The translations under genes were made by a program, and so were the position numbers. From Embleya sp040629175 (lineage in GTDB: Bacteria > Actinomycetota > Actinomycetes > Streptomycetales > Streptomycetaceae), in assembly GCF_040629175.1 (NCBI RefSeq), contig NZ_JBEXUX010000001.1, forward strand, positions 558,001 to 622,000: a stretch of DNA of 64,000 bases, in the 5' to 3' direction. Positions 47,073 through 55,327 of the stretch are shown one piece after another (the stretch's first letter is position 1; each line of letters begins with the position of its first letter). Below the pieces are notes generated by a model, which saw only the letters and a list, made by a program, of their open reading frames with translations, was not told the DNA's origin and made no database searches.

Positions 47073-47375
47073 ATGGTCAGATTGCCCCTCACTCCCGCGG
47101 AGGTCGAGCGCGGCGAACGCCTCGGCGCCCTGCTGCGTCGCGCCCGGGGAGAACGCTCGATGCTGGAGACCGCGCTCGACGCGGGTGTCTCGCCGGAGAC
47201 CCTCCGCAAGATCGAGACGGGCCGCGTGGCGACCCCGGCCTTCCCGACCATCGCGGCGATCGCCGACGTCCTCGGCCTCTCCCTCGACGCGGTGTGGGCC
47301 GAGATCAACCCGCCCGAACATGGTGTCGCCCCGATCGGCTCCGGTCACACCGCAGGTGAGCGGTTGGCCTCATAG
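47073..47375 (+). CDS. XRE family helix-turn-helix regulator
   Basis: A 100-residue protein with a Cro/C1-type HTH: GERLGALLRRARGERSMLETALDAGVSPETLRKIETGRVATPAFPTIAAIADVLGLSLDAVW. The pattern S-x-x-T-L-R-K-I-E-x-G-R is the recognition helix. A short tail follows. There is no effector domain, so it is likely a simple repressor. It is divergent from map over an inverted repeat. The mRNA may be leaderless because a good -10 ends 8 nt before the ATG and there is no ribosome binding site. Confidence 0.88.
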   Translation: MVRLPLTPAEVERGERLGALLRRARGERSMLETALDAGVSPETLRKIETGRVATPAFPTIAAIADVLGLSLDAVWAEINPPEHGVAPIGSGHTAGERLAS

Positions 47376-47730
47376 GTCTCACTCGCGCGGCCGTATCGGC
47401 GGCGTCGTCGACGACGCCCCCGCGGAGGCGGCCGGCGGCCACACCCGAGCGGCCCGCCCTGCGGTGCCGCCCTTCGGCGCGCCCGAAACCGCCCGCCGCC
47501 CCGCCGCCACCGAACGGCTGCGCGCGGATCGGCCCCGGACAACCGGTTCGTCTCGCCGGGGGGGCGCGCGGGCGCCATCCGGGCGTGGTTCGGGCTTCAT
47601 GGGGGTACGGGTGTTCCGGTCGCATTCGACGGGTACAGCAGAGCGGGAAAGTTACGTGAGGGACAAACTGGGGGCCATGTGTGGGACCGAACCCGGGGCC
47701 ACACGATGGAGTGAGTGAAGGAGTGAAGCG
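47376..47730. other. Intergenic region between the XRE gene and egtA
   Basis: A 355-nt GC-rich stretch. It contains a perfect 18-bp palindrome GGCGTCGTCGACGACGCC (47401-47418), which could be a weak terminator for the XRE gene. A ribosome binding site GAAGGAG (47717-47723) precedes egtA. No promoter, RNA or coding sequence is clear. Confidence 0.5.
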
Positions 47731-48981
47731 ATGGCTACCGCTCTGAAGGAGGACGACGCACAGGCCCACGTACACGGCGTGTGCTTCAAGACCGGCCCAC
47801 CCGCACGGGTCGGGATCGAGTTGGAATGGATCGTGCACGACGGCGCCGACGCCCGCCGGGAGGTGGCGCCGGAGCGGCTGGACGAGGCCCTGGCCCCGCT
47901 GAAGGCGAAGGGGCTGCCGTTCGGCAGCAGGTTGACCCGTGAGCCGGGTGGGCAGGTCGAGCTGAGTTCACCGCCCGCCACATCGCTCGCCCGATGCGCC
48001 GAAGACCTCCGGGCCGACACGGCCGCCCTGGAGCAGGCGCTGGCCGCGAACGGACTGGTACTCGCCGGCCACGGCCTGGAGCCGTATCAGGACCCACCAC
48101 GAGTGGTGGACCATCCCCGCTATCGGGCGATGGAGGCGTACTTCGACCGGGACGGCTCATGGGGCCGGATGATGATGCGCGGCACCGCGTCCGTGCAGGT
48201 CAACCTGGACGCGGGTGAGGAGGGCGACGGCCGCCGGGGTTACCGATCGCGGTGGGAACTGACCCACCGACTCGGCCCGGTACTGGTCGCCGCGTTCGCC
48301 AACTCGCCGCTGTGGCAGGGCAAACCGACCGGATGGCGGTCGACCCGACAACTCGTCTGGGCCCGGATGGACCCCGGCCGCACCCGGCCGCCGGGAGCAC
48401 CGCCGGGAAGCGACCCCGATCCGCGCGCCGTCTGGGCGTGCTACGCGCTGGACGCCCCGCTGCTGTGTGTACGCGGTGCTTCCGCGGACGGCTGGACCGC
48501 ACCCGAGGGGCTGACCTTCCGCTCCTGGCTGCGCGGCGCACCCGGTGTGCGCCCACCCACCCTGGAGGACCTCGACTACCACCTGACCACGCTCTTCCCG
48601 CCGGTTCGCCCGCGCGGTTGGCTGGAATTGCGGATGATCGACGCCCAGTGCGGTGACGACTGGGTCGTCCCCGCCGCCGTGGCCGCCACGCTGCTGGACG
48701 ATCCCGCCGCGGCCGAGGCCGCGTGGGAGGCGACCGAGCCGCTGTGTCCGAACGGCTCGGCCGTACCGACCGACTCGCTCTGGAGCCGGGCCGCCCGACT
48801 CGGACCCGCCGATCCGGTACTCGGCAAGGCCGTTCGGGCCTGTTTCGCCGCCACCGAGAATGCCCTGGCCGACGCCGACGCCCCCGGCGCGCTCCGGGCG
48901 ACCGTCGCCGAATTCACCCGGCGCTACGCCGAACGGGGCCGATGTCCCGCGGACGACCTGCTGGAAAGGACCGGACGATGA
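47731..48981 (+). CDS. egtA: Glutamate-cysteine ligase EgtA
   Basis: A 416-residue GCS2-type ligase that makes gamma-glutamylcysteine, the sulfur donor for ergothioneine. Signatures are RVGIELEWIVHD, GGQVELSSPPATS, RGTASVQVNLDAG, FANSPLWQGKPTGWRSTRQLVW and LELRMIDAQCGDDW. ATG 47731 has GAAGGAG 7 nt upstream. The stop overlaps egtB by 4 nt (ATGA). The product may also feed other thiol pathways, but the gene order egtA-B-C-D fixes the role. Confidence 0.95.
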   Translation: MATALKEDDAQAHVHGVCFKTGPPARVGIELEWIVHDGADARREVAPERLDEALAPLKAKGLPFGSRLTREPGGQVELSSPPATSLARCAEDLRADTAALEQALAANGLVLAGHGLEPYQDPPRVVDHPRYRAMEAYFDRDGSWGRMMMRGTASVQVNLDAGEEGDGRRGYRSRWELTHRLGPVLVAAFANSPLWQGKPTGWRSTRQLVWARMDPGRTRPPGAPPGSDPDPRAVWACYALDAPLLCVRGASADGWTAPEGLTFRSWLRGAPGVRPPTLEDLDYHLTTLFPPVRPRGWLELRMIDAQCGDDWVVPAAVAATLLDDPAAAEAAWEATEPLCPNGSAVPTDSLWSRAARLGPADPVLGKAVRACFAATENALADADAPGALRATVAEFTRRYAERGRCPADDLLERTGR

Positions 48982-50423
48982 AGTCGTTGAAGCCATCGCA
49001 GCCGTCGAAGGCGTCGAAGCAGTCGAAGCGGTCCGGACCGGCGACGACCCGGGCCGCCCGGTCCACGGCGGCCACCGGGCCGATCGAGGCCCCCGTCGAA
49101 CCCCCGCCCGCCGACCGCCGGTCGATAGCCGCGGCCGCGCTGACCCGGGCCCGGCACCGCACGCTGGCCCTGACCGACTGCCTGACCGACAAGGAACTGG
49201 CCGCGCAGCACTCCCCGTTGATGTCACCCCTGGTCTGGGACCTGGCGCACATCGGCAACCAGGAGGAGCTGTGGCTGGTCCGCCGCGCGGGAGGCGAACC
49301 CGCGCTGCGCCCGGACCTGGACCCGCTCTACGACGCGTTCCGACACCCGCGCGCGGATCGGCCCGCGTTGCCGCTGCTCGATCCCGAGCAGGCCCGGGAG
49401 TACGTCGGCCGGGTGCGCGAACTCGCGGCACGCGTACTGGAATCCGCCGATCTGGGCACCGGCGGCGATCCGCTGCTGGCCGACGGATTCGTGTTCGGCA
49501 TGCTCGCCCAGCACGAACAGCAGCACGACGAGACCATGCTGGCGACCCACCAACTCCGACTCGGTGAGCCGGTGTTGCACGCCCCCGCACCACCCGGGGC
49601 GACCGACGCCGACACCCTGGCGAGCGAAGTCCTGATCCCGGCGGGCCCGTTCGAGATGGGTACGGACACCGATCCGTGGGCGCTGGACAACGAACGACCC
49701 GCGCACGTCGTGGACGTACCGGAGTTCTGGTTGGACACCGTGCCGGTGAGCAACGGGGACTACCTGGAGTTCATCGCCGACGGCGGCTATGCCGAGTCCC
49801 GCTGGTGGAGTCCGGAGGGCCTGCGCCATCGACGGGAGGCCGACCTCACCGCCCCGCTGTTCTGGCATCGGGACGGCGACACGTGGCTGCGCCGACGGTT
49901 CGGCCGTGTCGAGCCGGTGCCGCTGGACGAGCCGGTCCTGCACGTGTGCTGGTACGAGGCCGACGCCTACGCCCGCTGGGCCGGCCGGCGATTGCCGACC
50001 GAGGCCGAGTGGGAGAAGGCGGCCCGGCACGATCCGGCCGCGGGGCGCTCGTGGCGGTTTCCGTGGGGCGACGCGGAGCCCACCCCCGAGCACGCCAACC
50101 TGGGCCAACGGCACCTGCGACCGGCGGCCGCCGGCGCGTACCCGGCGGGCGCCGCGGCCTGTGGGGCCCGGCAGTTGCTGGGCGACGTCTGGGAGTGGAC
50201 CGCCTCGGACTTCCTGCCCTACCCCGGGTTCGCGGCGTTTCCGTACCGGGAGTACTCCGAGGTGTTCTTCGGCCCCGGACACAAGGTGCTGCGCGGCGGC
50301 GCGTTCGGGGTCGACGAAGTGGTCGCCCGGGGCACGTTCCGCAACTGGGACCTGCCGATTCGTCGGCAGATCTTCGCCGGCTTCCGGACCGCCCGCGACG
50401 CGGCTCCCCGGGACGGCCGCTGA
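48978..50423 (+). CDS. egtB: Ergothioneine sulfoxide synthase EgtB
   Basis: A 481-residue non-heme iron enzyme that joins gamma-glutamylcysteine (or Cys) to hercynine with O2. Iron ligands are H91 (WDLAHIGNQEE) and the HxxxHxE motif at H179 and H183 (HEQQHDET) in the DinB-like domain. The C-terminal formylglycine-generating-enzyme-like domain (about 225-475) includes PFEMGTD, RLPTEAEWEKAAR, GDVWEWTASDF and VLRGGAFGVDE. An unusual N-terminal tail of about 45 residues is rich in Lys, Ser, Gln and Pro, partly encoded by 9-bp tandem repeats. It overlaps egtA by 4 nt and egtC by 1 nt. Confidence 0.96.
   Translation: MKSLKPSQPSKASKQSKRSGPATTRAARSTAATGPIEAPVEPPPADRRSIAAAALTRARHRTLALTDCLTDKELAAQHSPLMSPLVWDLAHIGNQEELWLVRRAGGEPALRPDLDPLYDAFRHPRADRPALPLLDPEQAREYVGRVRELAARVLESADLGTGGDPLLADGFVFGMLAQHEQQHDETMLATHQLRLGEPVLHAPAPPGATDADTLASEVLIPAGPFEMGTDTDPWALDNERPAHVVDVPEFWLDTVPVSNGDYLEFIADGGYAESRWWSPEGLRHRREADLTAPLFWHRDGDTWLRRRFGRVEPVPLDEPVLHVCWYEADAYARWAGRRLPTEAEWEKAARHDPAAGRSWRFPWGDAEPTPEHANLGQRHLRPAAAGAYPAGAAACGARQLLGDVWEWTASDFLPYPGFAAFPYREYSEVFFGPGHKVLRGGAFGVDEVVARGTFRNWDLPIRRQIFAGFRTARDAAPRDGR
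49004..49030 (+). repeat. Nine-base tandem repeat in the 5' end of egtB
   Basis: Three consecutive units GTCGAAGGC, GTCGAAGCA and GTCGAAGCG encode the SK-x-SK-x-SK part of the EgtB N-terminal tail. Units are multiples of three, so copy change would not shift the frame. Confidence 0.7.
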
Positions 50424-52243
50424 TGTGCCGTCATCTGGCCTATCTGGGCCCGGAGGTCACCCTCGCCGAGGTGCTGGTCGACCCGGCGCACGGCCTCTAC
50501 GAGCAGTCCTGGGCGCCGCGTCGGCAGCGGTACGGGACGGTCAACGTGGACGGCTTCGGCTTCGGCTGGTATCCGGGCGGGCCGGCCGCGTCGGAGCAGC
50601 CCACCGGCGCGGCCGAGGCCGCTGTGGACGTCGAACCCGCCCGCTACCGGCGCGCGTTGCCGATCTGGGCCGACCCGAACCTGCCCGATCTGGCCCGCAC
50701 CGTGCGCAGCGGCGCGTTCCTGGCCGCCGTGCGCAGCGCGACCGCCGGGACCAGTGCCGACGCCGCCGCGGCGGCGCCGTTCCGGGACGGCCGCTGGTTG
50801 TTCAGCCACAACGGCGCGATCCCGGACTGGACCAGGTTGCCGATCGGGCCCGCGCTCGATCCGGCCGACCTGCTGGCCCTGGAGACCCGGTGCGACTCGG
50901 CACTGCTGTGGGCCATGCTCGCGCGCCGCATCCGCCGGCGCGAGCCCGTCGGCGGGGCGATGAGCGCGCTGGTCCGCCAGATCGCCGAGGTGCGTCCGGG
51001 CGCCCGGCTCAACCTGCTGCTCACCGACGGCGGCACCGTCTTCGCGACCCGATACGGGGACACCCTCTGGTACCGCACCGCCCCCGGGCGGGTCCTGGTG
51101 GCCTCCGAGCCCGACGAGAACACCGGCGACGGTTGGGGCCGGTGGTGCGAGGTACCCGAACACTCGCTCCTCCTGGCCACCCGCAGCGGTGTCCGCATCG
51201 CCGCGATCCGCCCGGTCCGGGCCGTCGCCGCACGTCCGTCATCCGCCCCACAGGAACGGCGTCCCATGAACAGCCGCTTCACCCTCGATCACCGGCTGCC
51301 CGCCGACTACTTCGACAGCACCCTGCGCGCCGACGTGCTCCGGGGCCTGACGGCGCCGAGCAAGTCGCTGCCACCGAAGTGGTTCTACGACGCGCGCGGC
51401 AGCGAGCTGTTCGAGGAGATCACCCACCTGCCCGAGTACTACCCCACCCGCGCCGAACAGGAGATCCTCACCCGGCGCGCCGCCGAGATCGCCGCCGTCA
51501 CCCGGGCGCACACCCTGATCGAGCTCGGCTCCGGCTCCTCCCGCAAGACCCGGCTGCTCCTGGACGCGCTCACCGCCGCCGGCACGCTGGACCGCTATGT
51601 GCCGCTGGACGTGAGCGACTCGGCGCTGATCCAGGCCGGCGAAGCGCTGTGTCGGGACTACCCGGCACTGCGGGTCGCGGCCACGGTCACCGATTTCGAA
51701 CACGACCTGGCCCTGGCCGACGAACCCGGCCCGCGCCTGCTCAGCTTCCTGGGCAGCACGCTCGGCAACCTCGACCCGGCCCAGCGCACGGACTTCTACC
51801 GCATCCTGCGCCGCGCCCTGAGCGCCGACGACACCCTGCTGCTCGGCGTCGACCTGGTCAAGGACCCGGACGTGCTGGTGGCCGCCTACGACGACAGCCA
51901 GGGCGTCACCGCCGCCTTCAACAAGAACGTGCTGCACGTGCTCAACCGCGAACTCGACGCCGACTTCGACCCCGACGCCTACGACCACGTCGCCCTGTGG
52001 AACGCCGAGGCGGAGCGGATCGAGATGCACCTGCGCTCGCGCGTCGACCAGACCGTCAAGATCCCGGTCGTCGACCTCTCCGTCGACTTCGCCCGCGGCG
52101 AACTCCTGCGTACCGAGATCTCCACCAAGTTCCGCCACGAGGCCCTGCTCGTCGAACTGGCCGACGCGGGCTTCACCGTCCGCCAGTGGTGGACCGACAC
52201 CCGCAACCGCTTCGCACTCCTGCTGGCGGTGCCCAGCCGCTGA
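50423..52243 (+). CDS. egtC: EgtC-EgtD fused reading frame (gamma-glutamyl hercynylcysteine sulfoxide hydrolase and histidine methyltransferase)
   Basis: A 606-codon frame without an internal stop. Residues 1 to about 255 are EgtC, a class II glutamine amidotransferase-type hydrolase: nucleophile C2 (MCRHLAYLG), VNVDGFGFGWY, and FSHNGAIPDW. It removes the glutamyl group from the sulfoxide intermediate. A linker of about 25 residues (IRPVRAVAARPSSAPQERRP) leads to EgtD from Met282 (MNSRFTLDHRLPADYF; SAM site LIELGSGSSRKTRLLL; LLSFLGSTLGNLDP). EgtD trimethylates histidine to hercynine. These are normally two proteins. The ATG 50423 overlaps the egtB stop (TGATG). Either a natural fusion or EgtD is also made from an internal start at 51266. 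Confidence 0.85.
   Translation: MCRHLAYLGPEVTLAEVLVDPAHGLYEQSWAPRRQRYGTVNVDGFGFGWYPGGPAASEQPTGAAEAAVDVEPARYRRALPIWADPNLPDLARTVRSGAFLAAVRSATAGTSADAAAAAPFRDGRWLFSHNGAIPDWTRLPIGPALDPADLLALETRCDSALLWAMLARRIRRREPVGGAMSALVRQIAEVRPGARLNLLLTDGGTVFATRYGDTLWYRTAPGRVLVASEPDENTGDGWGRWCEVPEHSLLLATRSGVRIAAIRPVRAVAARPSSAPQERRPMNSRFTLDHRLPADYFDSTLRADVLRGLTAPSKSLPPKWFYDARGSELFEEITHLPEYYPTRAEQEILTRRAAEIAAVTRAHTLIELGSGSSRKTRLLLDALTAAGTLDRYVPLDVSDSALIQAGEALCRDYPALRVAATVTDFEHDLALADEPGPRLLSFLGSTLGNLDPAQRTDFYRILRRALSADDTLLLGVDLVKDPDVLVAAYDDSQGVTAAFNKNVLHVLNRELDADFDPDAYDHVALWNAEAERIEMHLRSRVDQTVKIPVVDLSVDFARGELLRTEISTKFRHEALLVELADAGFTVRQWWTDTRNRFALLLAVPSR
51266..52243 (+). CDS. egtD: L-histidine N-alpha-methyltransferase EgtD (possible internal start in the egtC frame)
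   Basis: If translated separately, EgtD starts at ATG 51266 and has 325 residues, the normal family length, with the typical N-terminus. A modest ribosome binding site AGGAA lies about 9 nt upstream. It makes hercynine from histidine using SAM, the first step of the pathway. It is in the same frame as egtC with no stop between, so this entry is the alternative reading of the C-terminal half of the preceding frame rather than extra DNA. EgtE is not present nearby. Confidence 0.6.
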   Translation: MNSRFTLDHRLPADYFDSTLRADVLRGLTAPSKSLPPKWFYDARGSELFEEITHLPEYYPTRAEQEILTRRAAEIAAVTRAHTLIELGSGSSRKTRLLLDALTAAGTLDRYVPLDVSDSALIQAGEALCRDYPALRVAATVTDFEHDLALADEPGPRLLSFLGSTLGNLDPAQRTDFYRILRRALSADDTLLLGVDLVKDPDVLVAAYDDSQGVTAAFNKNVLHVLNRELDADFDPDAYDHVALWNAEAERIEMHLRSRVDQTVKIPVVDLSVDFARGELLRTEISTKFRHEALLVELADAGFTVRQWWTDTRNRFALLLAVPSR

Positions 52244-52250
52244 CCGACGC

Positions 52251-52289
52251 TCGCCCGACGAACGGCCCCGGAGGCCGTTCGTCGGGCGA
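52251..52289 (+). terminator. Terminator after egtD
   Basis: A perfect 17-bp stem TCGCCCGACGAACGGCC (52251-52267) / 52273-52289 with a 5-nt loop, 7 nt after the stop. It may serve both the egt operon and the convergent ctaA transcript. There is no T-tract. Confidence 0.7.
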
Positions 52290-52384
52290 ACGCCCGCCGC
52301 GCGTGAACCCCGCGGCCCGAACCCACCCGTGACGGACTCCGCGTCCCGCCGACGACGGCGCTGCGCCGAGCGGTCGGCGGCGGG

Positions 52385-53350
52385 TCAGTAGCTGGTGGCG
52401 ACCGGTTCGCGCAGTTCGGCGTCGAGGTCGTCCGCCCCGGCCTCGGGCGGGGTGTCGCCGCGCATGCGCAGGCCGAAGAGGGCCCGAACGGCGGTGACCA
52501 CGGTGAGGGCGGCGCCGAACATGTGGGTGAGCACCATCCACTCGGGCAGCCCGTTGAAGTACTGGACGTAGCCGATCAGACCCTGTGGGATCAGCACGGC
52601 CAGCAGCCACCACACGCGGCGTTGGCCGGCCTCGGGGGCGTCGGTGACGCGCATGGCCAGGGCCAGTGCGACGGCCGCGCCCAGGAGCAGGAAGGCCAGG
52701 TCGGCGTGCAGCCAGGCCATCTGGTCGATGTCCACGTCGAAGCGCTTGGCCTTGAGGTCGCCGGCGTGCGGTCCGGAGCCGGTGACCACGGTGCCGATCA
52801 CGATCAGCGCGCCGGCCACCGCCAACGTGCCGTAGCCGAACCAGCGGATCTCCGGGCGGACCAGCAGCCGGGCCGGCGCGTCGCCCTCGCCGGCGCGTTC
52901 GTACAGCGCGACCGCCGACGCGATCAGCAACATGGACAGGAGCAGGTGACTGGCCACCGCCATCGGGTGCAGGTCGGTGAGCACGGTGATGCCGCCCAGC
53001 ACGGCCTGGCCGACCACGGTGCCGATCTGGATCCAGGCCAGCGTGGTGATGTCCTTGCGGCGCACGGTCAGCCGGTACGCGGCCACCACGCAGGCCACCG
53101 CGATCGCGCCGACCACGTAGGTCAGCATGCGGTTGCCGAACTCGATGTACGCGTGGTGGCTCACCGCCTCGTGCGGCGTCCAGTTGCTGGTGTCGCTGTC
53201 GCACCGGGGCCAGGTGTCGCAGCCCAGGCCCGAGTCGGTGAGTCGGACGAGACCGCCCGTGACGACGATGCCGATCTGCGCCACCAGGTTCGCGAGGAAC
53301 ACGCGGCGCGCGACGAGTGGGGAGACGGCCTGCAGACTCATGCGCGACAT
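52385..53350 (-). CDS. ctaA: Heme A synthase (COX15/CtaA)
   Basis: A 321-residue membrane protein with about eight helices that oxidises heme O to heme A. The first half reads FLANLVAQIGIVVTGGLVRLTDSGLGCDTWPRC (Cys pair) and HAYIEFGNRMLTYVVG (EFGNR with heme-ligand His), then a second His in HLLLSM. The second half repeats the pattern (VTGSGPHAGD, WLHADLAF, LTHMFGA). The ATG at 53350 or 53341 is possible. It lies 83 nt downstream of the ABC permease on the same strand, an arrangement also known from other streptomycetes. Convergent with egtD. Confidence 0.95.
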   Translation of the reverse strand: MSRMSLQAVSPLVARRVFLANLVAQIGIVVTGGLVRLTDSGLGCDTWPRCDSDTSNWTPHEAVSHHAYIEFGNRMLTYVVGAIAVACVVAAYRLTVRRKDITTLAWIQIGTVVGQAVLGGITVLTDLHPMAVASHLLLSMLLIASAVALYERAGEGDAPARLLVRPEIRWFGYGTLAVAGALIVIGTVVTGSGPHAGDLKAKRFDVDIDQMAWLHADLAFLLLGAAVALALAMRVTDAPEAGQRRVWWLLAVLIPQGLIGYVQYFNGLPEWMVLTHMFGAALTVVTAVRALFGLRMRGDTPPEAGADDLDAELREPVATSY

Positions 53351-53433
53351 GCTACGTCGTGAATGAATTCACAAGCGCACCAGGGGTGTCCGTCGACGCC
53401 GATCCCGCCGCCCCCCGGCCCCGCTCGCGGGCC

Positions 53434-54222
53434 CTACTCCCAGCGGAAGAAGCGCGCCGCCGCGCCCAGCCCCAAAACCGCCCAGACCGCCAGAATCGCC
53501 AAGTCGCCCAACGGCAACCCCGATCCGTCCCGGAGCACGTCCCGCAGCCCGTCCGACAACGCCGAGATCGGCAGCAGCGCGAGCGTGTGCTCGACCCCGG
53601 AGGGGAATTTGTCCAGCGGCACGATCACCCCGCCGCCCAGCAGCAGCAGGACGAACACCAGGTTGGCGGCGGCCAGGGTGGCCTCGGCCCGCAGCGTCCC
53701 GGCCATCAGCAGGCCCAGCCCGGAGAACGCCGCCGTGCCCAGGACCAGGAGCAGGACCACCCACACGGGATTCCCGTGCGGCGACCAACCCAGCGCCAGC
53801 GCGATCACCACGAGCAGCGCCACCTGGAGGATCTCCACCAACAACACGCAGGCCGTCTTGGCGACCATCAACCCCCAGCGCGGCAGCGGCGTCGAGCCGA
53901 GCAGTTTGAGCACGCCGTAGCGCCGCTCGAACCCGGTCGCGATCGCCTGCCCGGTGAACGCGGTCGACAACACCGCCAGCGCGAGCACTCCCGGCGTCAG
54001 GAAGTCCACCCGCTCGCCGTCCCCGGTGTCCACGATGTCCGCCGAGGAGAAGACCACCAGCAGCAGCGTGGGGATGATGATCGTCAGCAACAGTTGTTCG
54101 CCGTTGCGCAGCAACATCCGGGTTTCCAGGGCGCTCTGCGCCAGGATCATCCGGCGCAGCGGCGCCGCCCCCGGCGCGGGCACGAACGTACCGCGCGTCT
54201 GCTCCTTCGCCACCGCGCTCAA
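53434..54222 (-). CDS. ABC transporter permease (ABC-2 type)
   Basis: A 262-residue protein with six hydrophobic helices in the ABC-2 exporter arrangement: QLLLTIIIPTLLLVVFSSADI, VLALAVLSTAFTGQAIATGFERRYGVLKLLGSTPLPRW, then four C-terminal helices. The LKLLGSTPLPR segment is typical of drug/antibiotic-type exporters. TTG 54222 overlaps the ATPase stop (TTGA); GTG 54213 with GGAG at 10 nt is an equally good start. It forms an exporter with the ATPase gene and precedes ctaA, so a role in heme or oxidase assembly is conceivable but unproven. Confidence 0.88.
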   Translation of the reverse strand: MSAVAKEQTRGTFVPAPGAAPLRRMILAQSALETRMLLRNGEQLLLTIIIPTLLLVVFSSADIVDTGDGERVDFLTPGVLALAVLSTAFTGQAIATGFERRYGVLKLLGSTPLPRWGLMVAKTACVLLVEILQVALLVVIALALGWSPHGNPVWVVLLLVLGTAAFSGLGLLMAGTLRAEATLAAANLVFVLLLLGGGVIVPLDKFPSGVEHTLALLPISALSDGLRDVLRDGSGLPLGDLAILAVWAVLGLGAAARFFRWE

Positions 54223-55148
54223 CTCCGCAGCTCCCGTCCGGTCAGCTCCATGAACACGTCCTCCAGGCTGCGTCGTTCCACGGTCAGCCGCTCCGGCATC
54301 ACCCCGTGCTGCGCGCACCACGAGGTGACCGTGGCCAGCAGTTGCGGGTCGATGTCGCCCTCGATCCGGTACGCGCCGCGGGAGACCTCGATCGCCTTGG
54401 CGCCCTCCGGGAGCGCGTTCAGCAGCGAGCCCAGGTCCAGGCCGGGCGGCCCGGCGAAGCGCAGCGAATTCTCCGCGCCGTCGTGGCACAGCGCCTCGGG
54501 CGAGCCGGACGCGATCACCCGACCCCGATCCACGATCGCCACCTCGTCGGCGAGCTTTTCCGCCTCGTCCATCAGGTGGGTGGTCAGCACCACGCTCACC
54601 CCGTCGGTGCGCAGCTCGCGCACCAGGTCCCAGGTGGCGTGCCGGGCGTGCGGGTCGAGGCCGGCGGTCGGCTCGTCCAGGAAGACCAGTTCGGGGCGGC
54701 CGACCACGGCGAGCGCGAGCGCGAGGCGCTGCTGCTGTCCGCCGGACAACCGCCGGTAGGTGGTGCGCCCGCACGAGTCCAGGCCCAGTCGCTCGATCAG
54801 CATCGGCACGTCCAGGGGGTTCGCGTGCAGCTTCGCGACGTGGCGCAACATCTCCTCGGCGCGGGCTCCCGAGTACACGCCGCCCGCCTGCAACATCACC
54901 CCGATCCGGGGCCGCAGCGCGGCGGCGTCGCGCACCGGGTCCAGGTCGAGCACCCGTACCCGTCCCGCGTCGGCCCGCCGGTAGCCCTCGCAGATCTCGA
55001 TCGTGCTGGTCTTGCCGGCTCCGTTGGGGCCGAGCACCGCGGTCACCAGGCCGCGTTCGACGGTGAGCGAGAGCCCGTCCACGGCGGTCTTGTCGCCGTA
55101 GCGCTTGACCAGGCCGGTGATCGCGACTGCCGGCGGCGAGGAGTCCAT
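54219..55148 (-). CDS. ABC transporter ATP-binding protein
   Basis: A 309-residue DRA-type ATPase. Walker A is GPNGAGKT (residues 40-47), signature LSGGQQQRLALALAVVGRP, Walker B LVFLDEPTAGLD, and the switch His in LTTHLMDEAEKLAD. The C-terminal extension (RRSLEDVFMELTGRELR) is characteristic of drug-exporter ATPases. The ATG start is at 55148. It is coupled to the permease. The promoter lies in the 192-nt interval shared with sufR, which contains several inverted repeats. Confidence 0.93.
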   Translation of the reverse strand: MDSSPPAVAITGLVKRYGDKTAVDGLSLTVERGLVTAVLGPNGAGKTSTIEICEGYRRADAGRVRVLDLDPVRDAAALRPRIGVMLQAGGVYSGARAEEMLRHVAKLHANPLDVPMLIERLGLDSCGRTTYRRLSGGQQQRLALALAVVGRPELVFLDEPTAGLDPHARHATWDLVRELRTDGVSVVLTTHLMDEAEKLADEVAIVDRGRVIASGSPEALCHDGAENSLRFAGPPGLDLGSLLNALPEGAKAIEVSRGAYRIEGDIDPQLLATVTSWCAQHGVMPERLTVERRSLEDVFMELTGRELRS

Positions 55149-55208
55149 GACGAGTCAGTCTAGAAAGGTCCGGGTGCCCTTCGTGTGGGGGTCTTCCGGA
55201 TCGGCACA

Positions 55209-55225
55209 CCTGACGGTGTGTCAGG
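55209..55225. promoter_or_regulatory. Inverted repeat in the ABC/suf divergent region
   Basis: CCTGAC-ggtgt-GTCAGG is a perfect 6-bp inverted repeat. GGCACACCT (55203-55211) overlaps it and recurs at 55270-55278, 67 bp away. Possible operator for the divergent ABC and suf promoters. Confidence 0.4.
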
Positions 55226-55258
55226 AAAATCCGCAGGTCGGAGGGGTCGTCCGCGCGA

Positions 55259-55280
55259 GTGTGTTGTTAGGCACACCTAA
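55259..55280. promoter_or_regulatory. Iron-box-like palindrome upstream of sufR
   Basis: TTAGG-CACA-CCTAA (55267-55280) is a perfect 5-bp inverted repeat and matches the right 14 nt of the streptomycete DtxR/DmdR iron box with one difference. GTGTG (55259-55263) and CACAC (55272-55276) form a second overlapping inverted repeat. It lies 60 nt before the sufR start, so iron control of the suf operon through an IdeR/DmdR protein or SufR itself is plausible. Confidence 0.5.
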
Positions 55281-55327
55281 GTGACGGACCGCACGTGATC
55301 ACCGTTTGGTCTGGCGAACGATTAACG

